DNA from: Caenibacillus caldisaponilyticus
GTDB taxonomy: Bacteria > Bacillota > Bacilli > Bacillales > Sporolactobacillaceae
Direction: 5' to 3'
Length of the DNA: 64,000 nt
Assembly (NCBI RefSeq): GCF_002003465.1
Contig: NZ_BDDQ01000021.1
Location: 1 to 64,000 of the forward strand
Part shown: positions 40,375 to 48,407 of the stretch, piece after piece
Layout: the number at the start of each line of letters is the position of its first letter
Numbering within the stretch: position 1 is the first letter of the stretch
Notes under the pieces: model-generated
Seen by the model: the letters and a program-made list of their open reading frames with translations, nothing else
What the model was told of the DNA's origin: nothing
Databases searched by the model: none
Translations under genes and position numbers: made by a program

Positions 40375-41292
40375 TTATTTTCCGAAAATGCCCTTCAAAA
40401 CAAATGCGACGTTGGCCGGCCGCTCGGCGAGGCGGCGCATGAAATAGCCATACCAATCCGAACCATAGGGCACGTAAATCCGCATCTTGTAACCCTCTTT
40501 GACGATTTCCTTTTGGCGTTCGGGCCGGATGCCGTACAACATTTGAAACTCAAATTGGTCTTTCGGGATGTTCAATTCCTTCACCAAATTCTTGGTATAT
40601 TCGATGATCGCGTCATCGTGGGTCGCGATGGCCGTATAATTGCCGTTCATGAGATGTTTCTTGATCATCTTTTTATAGTTTTCATCCACGTCGCGCTTGT
40701 TCGGGAAGGCGACCGTTTCCGGCTCCTTGTACGCGCCCTTCACGAGCCGCAAGTTTGGAGAATAGGCGTTTAAGGCGTCCAAATCGTCGAGCGACCGGTA
40801 CAAATAGGCCTGAATGACCGTCCCGACGTTATCGTATTCTTTTTTGAGCTCGGTAAAGATGTCGAGCGTCTTTTGGCAACGCCCGGAATCTTCCATATCT
40901 ATCGTGACGAAAACGCCGCGCTCTTTCGCGGTGTCGAGGACCCGGCGCATGTTTCGGAAAACGAGATCGTCGCTGATGTCCATGCCCATGGACGTCAGCT
41001 TTAAGGACAATTGGGAATCCAGACCGTGGTCGCTGATCGCATGAATGGCCTCGATGCAATGGTCGGCCATCTCATTGGCTTCTTTTTCCGTGTCGACAAA
41101 TTCCCCCAAATGGTCGATGGTGACGGAAAACCCTTCAGCGTTCAGCTTTCGGATGACCTCGACTGCTTCCGCGATCGTCTCTCCGGCGACAAAGCGCCTT
41201 GCGCCGAAGCGGAGCCCGTAGCGTTTCGCGGCTTTTGTCAATTTTTTGTTATTTGCCAAAAACAAAAAGAAGTTGCGCATGAGTTGTTCCAT
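40375..41292 (-). CDS. fadM: Proline dehydrogenase (FadM/YusM)
   Basis: The 305-residue FAD-dependent enzyme oxidises proline to pyrroline-5-carboxylate with a beta/alpha barrel. Visible are FSVTIDHLGEFVDTEKEA, LSLKLTSMGMD, VTIDMEDSGR, VIQAYLYRSLDDL and LRLVKGAYKEPETVAF. The substrate region FEFQMLYGIRPE and the C-terminal RIYVPYGSDWYGYFMRRLAE are also visible. In B. subtilis yusM (fadM) lies beside the fad operon, hence the symbol. It has its own terminator, so it is not simply part of fadNAE. ATG at 41292. Confidence 0.92.
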   Translation of the reverse strand: MEQLMRNFFLFLANNKKLTKAAKRYGLRFGARRFVAGETIAEAVEVIRKLNAEGFSVTIDHLGEFVDTEKEANEMADHCIEAIHAISDHGLDSQLSLKLTSMGMDISDDLVFRNMRRVLDTAKERGVFVTIDMEDSGRCQKTLDIFTELKKEYDNVGTVIQAYLYRSLDDLDALNAYSPNLRLVKGAYKEPETVAFPNKRDVDENYKKMIKKHLMNGNYTAIATHDDAIIEYTKNLVKELNIPKDQFEFQMLYGIRPERQKEIVKEGYKMRIYVPYGSDWYGYFMRRLAERPANVAFVLKGIFGK

Positions 41293-41469
41293 CTAATGCC
41301 CCTCCATAAAACGCTTCCAATTTGTATCTTTATTCTAGCACAAATCGAGCTTTATCGCGTTATTTGAATATTACCATTTCGCCCCAACGTGAAGGCGGAT
41401 GCTTTGCCGCCCGTTGAATATCGAAGCGTGCGAACGCAAATGCTAGAAATAAAAATGAGGAGGTTCGCC

Positions 41470-41757
41470 ATGAATCGACAACCGCAACAACAAGCAAGCG
41501 GCCAAACGTATATGCAGAAGCCGCCATTCATCATCAGCACAAAGGACCTTTTGTATTTGCAAGACATGATGTCGTGGAATTTGAACGCGATGAAAAAAAC
41601 CCATTTTTTTGCGAACCAAGCGCAAGATCAAGAAGTGAAAAACGCCCTGCACGCCGTCTGCACCTTGCACGAGCGCCATTACCAAAAGCTGTTGAACCAT
41701 CTTGCCCAACATCTGCAAACGGCGCAAAGCCCGATGAACAGGGGGATGGAATCATGA
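41470..41757 (+). CDS. CotF-like spore coat-type protein
   Basis: ATG at 41470 follows GAGGAGG. The 95-residue protein starts MNRQPQQQASGQTYMQK and contains STKDLLYLQDMMSWNLNAMK and LHAVCTLHERHYQKLLNHL. This is a helical hairpin like the small CotF-domain/ferritin-like coat proteins of Bacilli. It overlaps the next gene by 4 bases (ATGA), so the two are co-translated and probably function together in the spore coat. Confidence 0.75.
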   Translation: MNRQPQQQASGQTYMQKPPFIISTKDLLYLQDMMSWNLNAMKKTHFFANQAQDQEVKNALHAVCTLHERHYQKLLNHLAQHLQTAQSPMNRGMES

Positions 41758-42086
41758 CGCAACCGATCAAAAATCCAAAAACGAATGTGCCCCAAACGCC
41801 GGCCATGAATGACCGCGATTTTGTCAACGACTGTCTAATGACGGAAAAGTATCTGACGATCGCTTATGCTACCGCCAGCCACGAAATGAGCCACGACGCC
41901 TTGCACCAAGAGGTGGTGACCCTCTATCAAGAGACCGAGGAATGCCAGAGAAATCTTTACAATTTGATGTTCAGAAAAGGCTGGTACAGCGTCGAAGCCG
42001 AGGATCAACAAAAACTTCAACAGGCGTATCAAAAATTTTCCCAATATGCGGCGACCCAATTCCCGCACGGCGGCAACATCCAGTAA
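41754..42086 (+). CDS. yusN: CotF-like spore coat protein (YusN-like)
   Basis: The 110-residue protein (MTQPIKNPKTNVPQTPAMND) has FVNDCLMTEKYLTIAYATAS, ALHQEVVTLYQETEECQRNL and FRKGWYSVEAEDQQKLQQAY. This is the CotF-type four-helix pattern including the typical GWY motif. B. subtilis yusN is a coat-like gene next to yusM, which supports the name. The start overlaps the previous stop. Expression late in sporulation is expected, but no promoter for it was identified. Confidence 0.82.
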   Translation: MTQPIKNPKTNVPQTPAMNDRDFVNDCLMTEKYLTIAYATASHEMSHDALHQEVVTLYQETEECQRNLYNLMFRKGWYSVEAEDQQKLQQAYQKFSQYAATQFPHGGNIQ

Positions 42087-42231
42087 AGGTTAAACGTTCG
42101 GCTGGAGAACGGGCCATGGTGAAGATCCGCATGACGCCATCGCATGCATTAAGCATGGGCGCACCGTTTGCATGATGAACGGCCGCGCTCCAACAAGCGG
42201 CGGCGGACCGGCGGCATAAAACCGCCCAGCG

Positions 42232-42271
42232 CAAAAAATTTCGCCCGCTTCCCCGATCGGGGGGGCGGGCT
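42232..42271 (-). terminator. Terminator of yhgE
   Basis: GCCCGCCCCCCCGATCGGGGAAGCGGGC-type stem on the minus strand, written here as arms GCCCGC and GCGGGC around CCCCGATCGGGG. It is followed by AAATTTTTTG. Confidence 0.6.
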
Positions 42272-42298
42272 TCGTTTAGGCTGAAGGCTTTGCGTCCG

Positions 42299-44602
42299 TC
42301 AAGCCGTGGCCTCTTCGGCCGCTGCGTCGAGCTGCTTTTTCTGTTTATTGTGAAGCGCCGTCAAGAGCAACGTCGTCGCGGCGACCATCAGGACCAAAAA
42401 CACGGCGAGAACGAGGACGTTATGCCAAAGCAAGTCGGTTTGATGGCCGGCGACAATGTTTCGGAAACCGGCGATGCTATAATTCATCGGCAGCCAGTGA
42501 TGGACATTGTAAAGGGCCGGCGGCAACAATTCGATCGGATAGGTGCCTCCCGTCGTCGTCAATTGCAACACCAGAATGATGATGGCAAGGAACCGGCCGC
42601 GATCGCCGAGCGCCGAGACGAGAAACTGGACGATCGCCATAAAGGTCCAGCTCGTCAAAATGCTGAATGCGATAAAAGCGAGCGGATTCGAAACGTCGAC
42701 GCCGAGGACGCCCAACAGGATCGCATCGGCAATAAGCGCCTGCGCCAAACCGACGCTGATGAGGAACAAGTATTTGCCGAACGCCCAAACCACCCCGTTT
42801 TTCGGCCGGATCGCCGGTTCTTTCATGTCGTAAATGACCGAAAGCAGCAAGGCGCCGACGTACAAGCCGAGCGACAGGAAATACGGCGTAAAGCCGACGC
42901 CGTATTTGTCGACCGGTCCGGCATCTTTATGGGCTTTTACCGGCTCGGCAAACATGGCGGCGTTGTCGTTGGCGCGATGGCCATCCGCGGTTTTTCCGTA
43001 GGCATCATGAAGTTTTTTGTCCAGTTCATCGGCGCCGCCTTGAATGTCTTTCATCCCGCTGGCGAGTTGTCCGGATCCGTCCGCGATTTGCTCTTGCCCG
43101 TGATTCATCTTTTTCAACCCGTCTTTTAGAGCCGCGAGGTTTTTCTCCAAGGTGCCGGCGCCTTCCGCCAATTGGTGCTGCGCCTCGTTCACCTTGCCGA
43201 TGCTCGCAACGAGCGTGCCCCACTCGCCGTTCAACGCATCGGCGCCTTTGGCGAGCTGATCGGCGCCGGCCGCCAATTGCCCCGTTGCCTGCGGGAGCTT
43301 TTGAATGTTTTCCTGCAAGGCGGTGAGGCCGGCGGCGAGTTTTTGCAAGTTCACATCCAGCTCATGAAAGCCGGCCACCAACTGTTTTTGACCGTCCGTC
43401 AGTTGTTGGACCCCGCTTTTGAGGTCATCCAGTTGTCCGATGAAATCATTGTTTCCGGTGTTTGCGTTCAACGCTTGTGCCAGAGCATTTTTTAAATCCA
43501 TAACACCCTGAAATTTATTTTGCTGCTCCGGTGGGAGCGAGTTGTTGTATTGATCGATCGCGGTAAAGAGCTGTTGGAGGCCGTTCAAAAACGATTGGAG
43601 CTGTGCCGTCTCATCATCCGCGGCTTGCAATTTTTCGTTCAAGTCGCGGAGGCCGTCGTATTCTTGATTAAGGCCGGCGGACAGCTGTTTGACGGCGTCG
43701 CTCAATGGTTTGCCGTTTAATTGGTCGACCATTTCTTGATTGCCGTTGACCATCTTCTCGATGCCGCTGTTTAACGCATGGATGTTTTTCGCCAGGTCAC
43801 CGGCGCCGTCAGCCAAACGTTGCACCTTCGCGGCATTATTTTTGGTCGCATCATAAAGGGTCTGCGTGCCGGCTTCGGCCTGATCCAAACCGTCTTTCAA
43901 GTCGCCCGCTCCCGCGGCGAGCGCGTCGGCGCCTTCTTCCAGTTCGATCCCGGCATCTCCCAGCTTTTTCAGATTGGATTTTAATGCGGTCAAACCGTCA
44001 AGCTCTTTCTTGGCGCCGTCATTCAAGTCGCCGGCACCGTCGGCGGCCTTTTTCAAACCGCTCGAAAGCTCGTCAATTTTATCGAACAAGTTCTCCGTAA
44101 AACTTTTCGTGATTTCGTGATCTAATTTTTCTTTGATTTTCCTCGCACCGGTGTCGGTGATGATGGAGGCGATGTAGTTGTAGCCGCTGTTTAACTTGTA
44201 ATAAAGGCGCGCGCGTTCAGGCGTTTTTTCCATCACCGTTGTGACCTGTTCGGAAAAATCTTTCGGAATGGTGATCGTCATATAGTAACGGTTGCGGTCG
44301 AACCCTTTTTCCGCCTCTTTTTGGGAGACGAAATGCCAGTCAAAACCGTCGTTGTGTTTTAAATCATCGACGAGGTCTTTCCCCAAGTTGATCTTTTCTC
44401 CGGCCAGTTTAGCGCCGCAGTCTTCATTCACGACAGCGACCGGCAAATGTTCCGTATGGTCGTAAGGATTCCAAAACGCCCAGATGAACATGCCGGCATA
44501 AATGATGGGGATGAGCGCAATCCCCGCGATAAAAACATAATGTTTTTTATCCCGAAAATAAGAACGGCATTCCGATAAAAACAGTTCGAACATCTGATTC
44601 AC
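42299..44602 (-). CDS. yhgE: YhgE/Pip-family membrane protein
   Basis: The 767-residue protein has an N-terminal membrane span (IAGIALIPIIYAGMFIWAFW, about residues 25-45). A long outside region of repeated GA-D/A-LA-x-G-A segments (GAGDLNDGAKKELDGL, GAGTLEKNLAALKDG) with coiled-coil character follows, then five C-terminal spans of the ABC-2 type. Relatives include Lactococcus Pip (phage infection protein) and type VII-associated EsaA-like proteins. The molecular role in Bacillus is not settled. It is regulated with yhgD, the TetR gene upstream on the same strand, with a promoter and operator-like repeats between them. ATG at 44602. Confidence 0.88.
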   Translation of the reverse strand: MNQMFELFLSECRSYFRDKKHYVFIAGIALIPIIYAGMFIWAFWNPYDHTEHLPVAVVNEDCGAKLAGEKINLGKDLVDDLKHNDGFDWHFVSQKEAEKGFDRNRYYMTITIPKDFSEQVTTVMEKTPERARLYYKLNSGYNYIASIITDTGARKIKEKLDHEITKSFTENLFDKIDELSSGLKKAADGAGDLNDGAKKELDGLTALKSNLKKLGDAGIELEEGADALAAGAGDLKDGLDQAEAGTQTLYDATKNNAAKVQRLADGAGDLAKNIHALNSGIEKMVNGNQEMVDQLNGKPLSDAVKQLSAGLNQEYDGLRDLNEKLQAADDETAQLQSFLNGLQQLFTAIDQYNNSLPPEQQNKFQGVMDLKNALAQALNANTGNNDFIGQLDDLKSGVQQLTDGQKQLVAGFHELDVNLQKLAAGLTALQENIQKLPQATGQLAAGADQLAKGADALNGEWGTLVASIGKVNEAQHQLAEGAGTLEKNLAALKDGLKKMNHGQEQIADGSGQLASGMKDIQGGADELDKKLHDAYGKTADGHRANDNAAMFAEPVKAHKDAGPVDKYGVGFTPYFLSLGLYVGALLLSVIYDMKEPAIRPKNGVVWAFGKYLFLISVGLAQALIADAILLGVLGVDVSNPLAFIAFSILTSWTFMAIVQFLVSALGDRGRFLAIIILVLQLTTTGGTYPIELLPPALYNVHHWLPMNYSIAGFRNIVAGHQTDLLWHNVLVLAVFLVLMVAATTLLLTALHNKQKKQLDAAAEEATA

Positions 44603-44678
44603 CCGCCCTTTATCATAATAAAGTACTTCACACTCCGATACATCTGGGGTTGTCCGGTCAACGCCTCAGACGCGGTCT

Positions 44679-44707
44679 TGGATAAAACCATTGACTGTTT
44701 TGGTCAA
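44679..44707 (-). promoter_or_regulatory. yhgE promoter with TetR operator-like palindrome
   Basis: On the minus strand TTGACC (44702-44707) and TATCCA (44679-44684) are 17 bases apart. The -35 sits inside the inverted repeat TTGAC(TGTTTTG)GTCAA (44691-44707). Similar TGAC/GTCA arms occur in front of yhgD, suggesting autoregulation by this TetR protein. Confidence 0.5.
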
Positions 44708-44915
44708 TCGGTCATTTTTCGCCATAAAAAAGGGCTCTTTTTTCCATGCTTTTTTCTTTACTTCTACCATTGTATGGCCTTCTCGCGCAATGGATGCGGT
44801 CTTTGCATTGAAAAACGGCACGCCACGGTCTGTGTCGCCCTTTTCTGCTTACCGATTTTGCGACCTAACGCGCCACGGCTGTGCCGTCCAATCCATGCCG
44901 TTGTTTTTTACGCCG

Positions 44916-45512
44916 TCACCGTTCCTCCGCTTGTCGCGGTTGCAAGCCATGCACAAGATATCGGTCAAACAGCTCCGCGATTTCTTGTTCCGACAACGGC
45001 TGTCCATATTTCGTTTCCCATTCGAAGACAAGCGCGATGTACAGTTTAAACATAACAAATGCGGTCAATCGCGGATGGCAAGGCGTAATTTTTCCATTAT
45101 TGATCGCTTTGGTGATGAATTGTTCAATAAACGATATGACGGCATTTTCAAATTCGTCCAGCGCCGCCCGAGCGGCATCCGTTCCAATATCCCTGACTTC
45201 TTGCGTCAATTTGAGCGCCAATTGATGCTCTTTGCGGAACGATAACACGTCGTACAAAACCCGCTGCAGGTTATTAAAGAACGTATCGTTCGGATCAATG
45301 GCCGCCTCGGCGCGTTGGCGCATCATCGCAATGAATTTCTGGACAATCTCGCCAAAGAGGTCTTCCTTGTTTTTGAAAAAGAGATAAATCGTGCCTTTGG
45401 CCACGTTCGCCATTTTCGCCACTTGCTCCATCGTCGTTCCCTTGTAGCCAAAAAGCATGAAGGAGCGCTCCGCGGCGGCTAGGATTCTTGTCCGCTTGTC
45501 GATGGGGACCAC
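44916..45512 (-). CDS. yhgD: TetR-family transcriptional regulator (YhgD-like)
   Basis: The 198-residue protein has a TetR N-terminal domain: KRTRILAAAERSFMLFGYKG, TTMEQVAKMANVAKGTIYLF and FKNKEDLFGEIVQKF. The C-terminal ligand domain is not conserved in sequence. The start is uncertain: GTG at 45512 aligns with YhgD of Bacillus but sits right against its GAGAGG. It is followed by yhgE on the same strand, the B. subtilis arrangement, and presumably represses yhgE and itself. Confidence 0.82.
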   Translation of the reverse strand: MVPIDKRTRILAAAERSFMLFGYKGTTMEQVAKMANVAKGTIYLFFKNKEDLFGEIVQKFIAMMRQRAEAAIDPNDTFFNNLQRVLYDVLSFRKEHQLALKLTQEVRDIGTDAARAALDEFENAVISFIEQFITKAINNGKITPCHPRLTAFVMFKLYIALVFEWETKYGQPLSEQEIAELFDRYLVHGLQPRQAEER

Positions 45513-45521
45513 CCTCTCGGC

Positions 45522-45544
45522 TGACCAAAAAACCAAAAAAGTCA
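45522..45544. promoter_or_regulatory. Operator-like repeat before yhgD
   Basis: TGACC and (on the other side of an A-rich 14-base centre) AGTCA form an inverted repeat just upstream of the yhgD start. It resembles the palindrome at the yhgE promoter (44691-44707). Confidence 0.4.
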
Positions 45545-45655
45545 TTTGTTCAAACAGGAATATAGCACATCCGATGAAAAAGCACAAGGAAAAACGCCCG
45601 TGTCCATTTTGATCCACAAAGGTTCGCTGACGCGGCGGAAGACACCTCTCATGGC

Positions 45656-45682
45656 AAAAAAGACCGCCGATCCCGGCGGTCC
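45656..45682 (-). terminator. Terminator of the 45737-46807 HD-GYP gene
   Basis: GACCGCCGG(GAT)CGGCGGTC followed by TTTTTTG on the minus strand. Confidence 0.82.
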
Positions 45683-45736
45683 CTTATGACCAGGTAGGCC
45701 CCATCCAGGGGCTTCCGCGCTGTCAAGTTGACAAGC

Positions 45737-46807
45737 TCATCCGCTTTTGACGTCCATCGTTTTTTGCAAATGGCCGAATTGTACAAATGACGCAATGCCC
45801 GTTGAAAGATTGGGGGGAATCTCGATTTCTTTCCCGGAGCCGAAAAGTTTTAAACGCGGCATGCCCGGCAGTTCATCGGTCACTTGAACCACCCGGGCCG
45901 TCTGGCCATTAGATAGGCGAACGATCGCGTTTTTAGGGTAAATGTTGAGCATTTCCATAAAATCGATCAGAAACGAGCGATCGAGCGGTTTTTGGTCATC
46001 CTTGGTCAATATCTCAAGCGCTTGGAAAGACGAGTACGCTTCCCGATAGGGCCGATCAAGGGTCAGCGCCGAATAAACGTCGGCGATCATCAACAAATCG
46101 AGCGTCACCCAATCACCGGCTTCCCCGTTTTTCAGTTTTCCGGCATCCAGGCGCCGATGGTGCGCCTGCGTAAACCCTTTGATGGCTTCCACTCCCGACA
46201 ACTGGCGAAACACGTCATCGCTGTTTAAAATTTGATATTTTAACAGAAGCTTTTCCCTGTCCGTCAATTCGCCTTCTTTTTGTAAAATGCCGATCGGGAC
46301 TTTTAATTTGCCGATATCATGCAACAAACAGCAGGTGACGAAGAAAAGCGGATCGGGCATCTGAAGATGTTTGGACAACAGCGCACCGAGAATAAAGACG
46401 TCGAAGGAATGCAAATAAGAATCCTCATTCCACTGCTTGAGCGCCTTTACCAACCGGGCGATCGCTTCGTCCGCCATGATCTTATAAAAAAGCGACTCGA
46501 CGTAGCTAAAATCCTCCATATTATGGAGAGCGTAGCCGTACCTCTTTTCGGAGGCCACTTTGTATAGCGATTCATAGAAAAGACGCCTGATCCCCAACGG
46601 TTTTTCAATGCCGGCCTTGTCGGGACGGGAAATGGTCTTGTCTTGCACCGTCAAGATATCGATGTGTTCGATTCCCCATTTTTTTAACCGCCTGATGTTC
46701 TCCGCGGTCAAAGCCGTCCCGGCTTTCAATATGAGCACCTTATTGGCATACAAATCCGTAGCGACGACATCTCCCGCTTTAACCTCTTTTAACGAAACGA
46801 CCGCCAT
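45737..46807 (-). CDS. HD-GYP-type phosphodiesterase-like protein with degenerate GYP
   Basis: The 356-residue protein has an N-terminal beta-rich segment (VKAGDVVATDLYANKVLILK...GIEHIDILTV, about residues 8-55). An HD-GYP-like domain follows: LHSFDVFILGALLSK, CCLLHDIGKLKVPIGILQKE (HD pair at about 170) and QAHHRRLDAG, LLMIADVYSALTLDRPYREA. The HHERWDGxGYP motif of active cyclic-di-GMP hydrolases reads HHRRLDAG without GYP, so activity on c-di-GMP is doubtful. ATG follows GGGGGACAGG. A second HD-GYP gene lies divergently at 47428. Confidence 0.8.
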   Translation of the reverse strand: MAVVSLKEVKAGDVVATDLYANKVLILKAGTALTAENIRRLKKWGIEHIDILTVQDKTISRPDKAGIEKPLGIRRLFYESLYKVASEKRYGYALHNMEDFSYVESLFYKIMADEAIARLVKALKQWNEDSYLHSFDVFILGALLSKHLQMPDPLFFVTCCLLHDIGKLKVPIGILQKEGELTDREKLLLKYQILNSDDVFRQLSGVEAIKGFTQAHHRRLDAGKLKNGEAGDWVTLDLLMIADVYSALTLDRPYREAYSSFQALEILTKDDQKPLDRSFLIDFMEMLNIYPKNAIVRLSNGQTARVVQVTDELPGMPRLKLFGSGKEIEIPPNLSTGIASFVQFGHLQKTMDVKSG

Positions 46808-47038
46808 AAGCCTGTCCCCCGCTTTCGAGAATATTCACCGCCCGACACGGTTCGTCAAAATAGGCATTTAGACTTAGTTATTTAGTACTAGTTGATGTAT
46901 AACACAGACTTATGACGGATTGAATCACCATAAAGGGTGAATTATACCAACCTAAGGGGAATAGCCATGCGGGAAATGAATTGATAGTTTTATCAAGATG
47001 TCAAAACATGTCGCATTTTCAGGAGGAGGAAGACATTA

Positions 47039-47421
47039 TTGAAGATCATTCAAGGCGTGCAATTGGAAGATGAGGAGATTCAAAGCATCTTATTTTGTCT
47101 GAAATGGGCGCAGAAACGCGACGCGCAGGAATCCATTTTCAGCGAAGAGCGCCGGCGCGTCGTCAGCCGCCTGATTAGGGAATTTGCGCGATTGACAGGG
47201 GCCCCAGTCGAATGGGAGCCCTGGACAAATGTAAAAAAAAACTAACCTCAAGGGAATTTGAAATCTTGCGCGAAATTATCCACGGCCTTTCCAACAAAGA
47301 GATTTCCAATAAATTTAAGATCTCAAACAATACGGTAAAAGCCCATCTCAAAAACATTTATAAAAAGCTAGGAGTAAGAAACCGCTGGGAACTGATCACT
47401 CAATTTTATCGAGAGGATTGA
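47039..47421 (+). pseudogene. LuxR/GerE-type regulator, frameshifted at an A9 run
   Basis: TTG at 47039 follows GGAGGAGG. The first frame (68 residues, IIQGVQLEDEEIQSILFCLK ... PVEWEPWTNVKK) stops just after nine A (47233-47241). The second frame continues KKLTSREFEILREIIHGLSN, KEISNKFKISNNTVKAHLKN and IYKKLGVRNRWELI, a complete LuxR-type helix-turn-helix. One extra A joins them into a 127-residue protein. It could be an assembly error, slippage-controlled expression, or two overlapping genes (a separate ATG exists at 47212). It lies directly before an HD-GYP gene, probably in one transcript. Confidence 0.65.
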
Positions 47422-47427
47422 TGCAAG

Positions 47428-48081
47428 ATGGGCATGGACGGGCTTTCGAACACCGCCTCTGTTTTGTTGGAAAAGTTAAGAAGCTACCACGCCGACACCT
47501 TTAGTCACAGTTTGCGGGTTTCCTGGCTCTTTCGTCATTTATTGCGCGAGACGTCTTGTTTTCCCGGCTTAGAAAAACCGCTCTTTTTGGGCGCTCTCCT
47601 CCATGACATCGGGAAATTGGACATCCCGACATCCATCCTCGACAAAAAAGACCCGCTCACGGATGACGAATGGCGTTTGATAAAGACCCATCCGCTGAAA
47701 AGCTACCTTTATTTAAAAGAAGCGATACCGATCCGCGAATGCCTGGACATTGCTTTATACCACCATGAACGTTGGGACGGAAACGGTTATGCCCGCATCC
47801 GGCGCGATCTTCTGCCGGATTACGCGTTTTTGTTTTCGATCGTCGATGCTTTTGACGCGATGACCTCCAAAAGGGCCTACAACGACGTCTTAACCGTGCG
47901 GCAAGCGCTTGAAGAAATTCGCAAAAACAGCGGCACTCAATTTTCTCCGGCCGCGGTCGAGATCTTTTGTCGACTTTCCGAAGCGGAGCTCGCGGCGATC
48001 ATGGCCGATATATTTACCGATGGAGCCCGCCTGTTGGAGGACATCCGCCACTATCTTTCAAGTCATGTGTTCGCCTCATGA
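47428..48081 (+). CDS. HD-GYP domain protein
   Basis: The 217-residue protein is a stand-alone HD-GYP domain: HADTFSHSLRVSWLFRHL, GALLHDIGKLDIPTSILDK (HD at about 54), IALYHHERWDGNGYARI (GYP changed to GYA) and FSIVDAFDAMTSKRAYND. It keeps the metal-binding His/Asp set and most of the HHExWDGxGYP signature, so it may hydrolyse cyclic-di-GMP or a related dinucleotide. It has no sensor domain of its own. It starts 7 bases after the LuxR-type gene, which suggests an operon. Confidence 0.85.
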   Translation: MGMDGLSNTASVLLEKLRSYHADTFSHSLRVSWLFRHLLRETSCFPGLEKPLFLGALLHDIGKLDIPTSILDKKDPLTDDEWRLIKTHPLKSYLYLKEAIPIRECLDIALYHHERWDGNGYARIRRDLLPDYAFLFSIVDAFDAMTSKRAYNDVLTVRQALEEIRKNSGTQFSPAAVEIFCRLSEAELAAIMADIFTDGARLLEDIRHYLSSHVFAS

Positions 48082-48156
48082 CGGTTATCGGGTCAAATCC
48101 AAATTTTTGTATATTCCCCTATGATAAATACCATGAACTTGAAATTTTGACGCCTG

Positions 48157-48400
48157 GTGGTTAGGCCCGGCAAACCTCCCTGCCGGCAGCCTTGCCGGAC
48201 AAACTCATATGTTGTCAAGGAACAAGCGTGTCAAGGAGCTTTCTCGGCATATCCTCGCTTCCGGGTATTCCGTGTCCTCCTTGACACGGCAAAGAGGTTA
48301 TCCTATTCATCGCCGGAGTTTCTTCCTTCACCGAACGAGTTTCTTACTCTTTCGTTTTCAGCCGTTTTTCTATTCCAAGCCAATGGATGGAAAAGACAAA
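48157..48400 (-). mobile_element. Decayed IS256-family 3' end next to Wadjet
   Basis: On the minus strand the segment reads ..GIEKRLKTKE with a stop, then GAAGAAACTCCGGCGATGAA and the IS tail. This parallels 75-300 of the window (..WRKTKEL.., GGAAGTTTCGGCGAT, tail). The hairpin arms GTGTCAAGGAG and CTCCTTGACAC are perfect here (48277-48287 with 48228-48238). The transposase part is frameshifted and lacks most of the gene. The relic begins within about 10 bases of the jetD stop. Confidence 0.6.
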
Positions 48401-48407
48401 AACGCAT

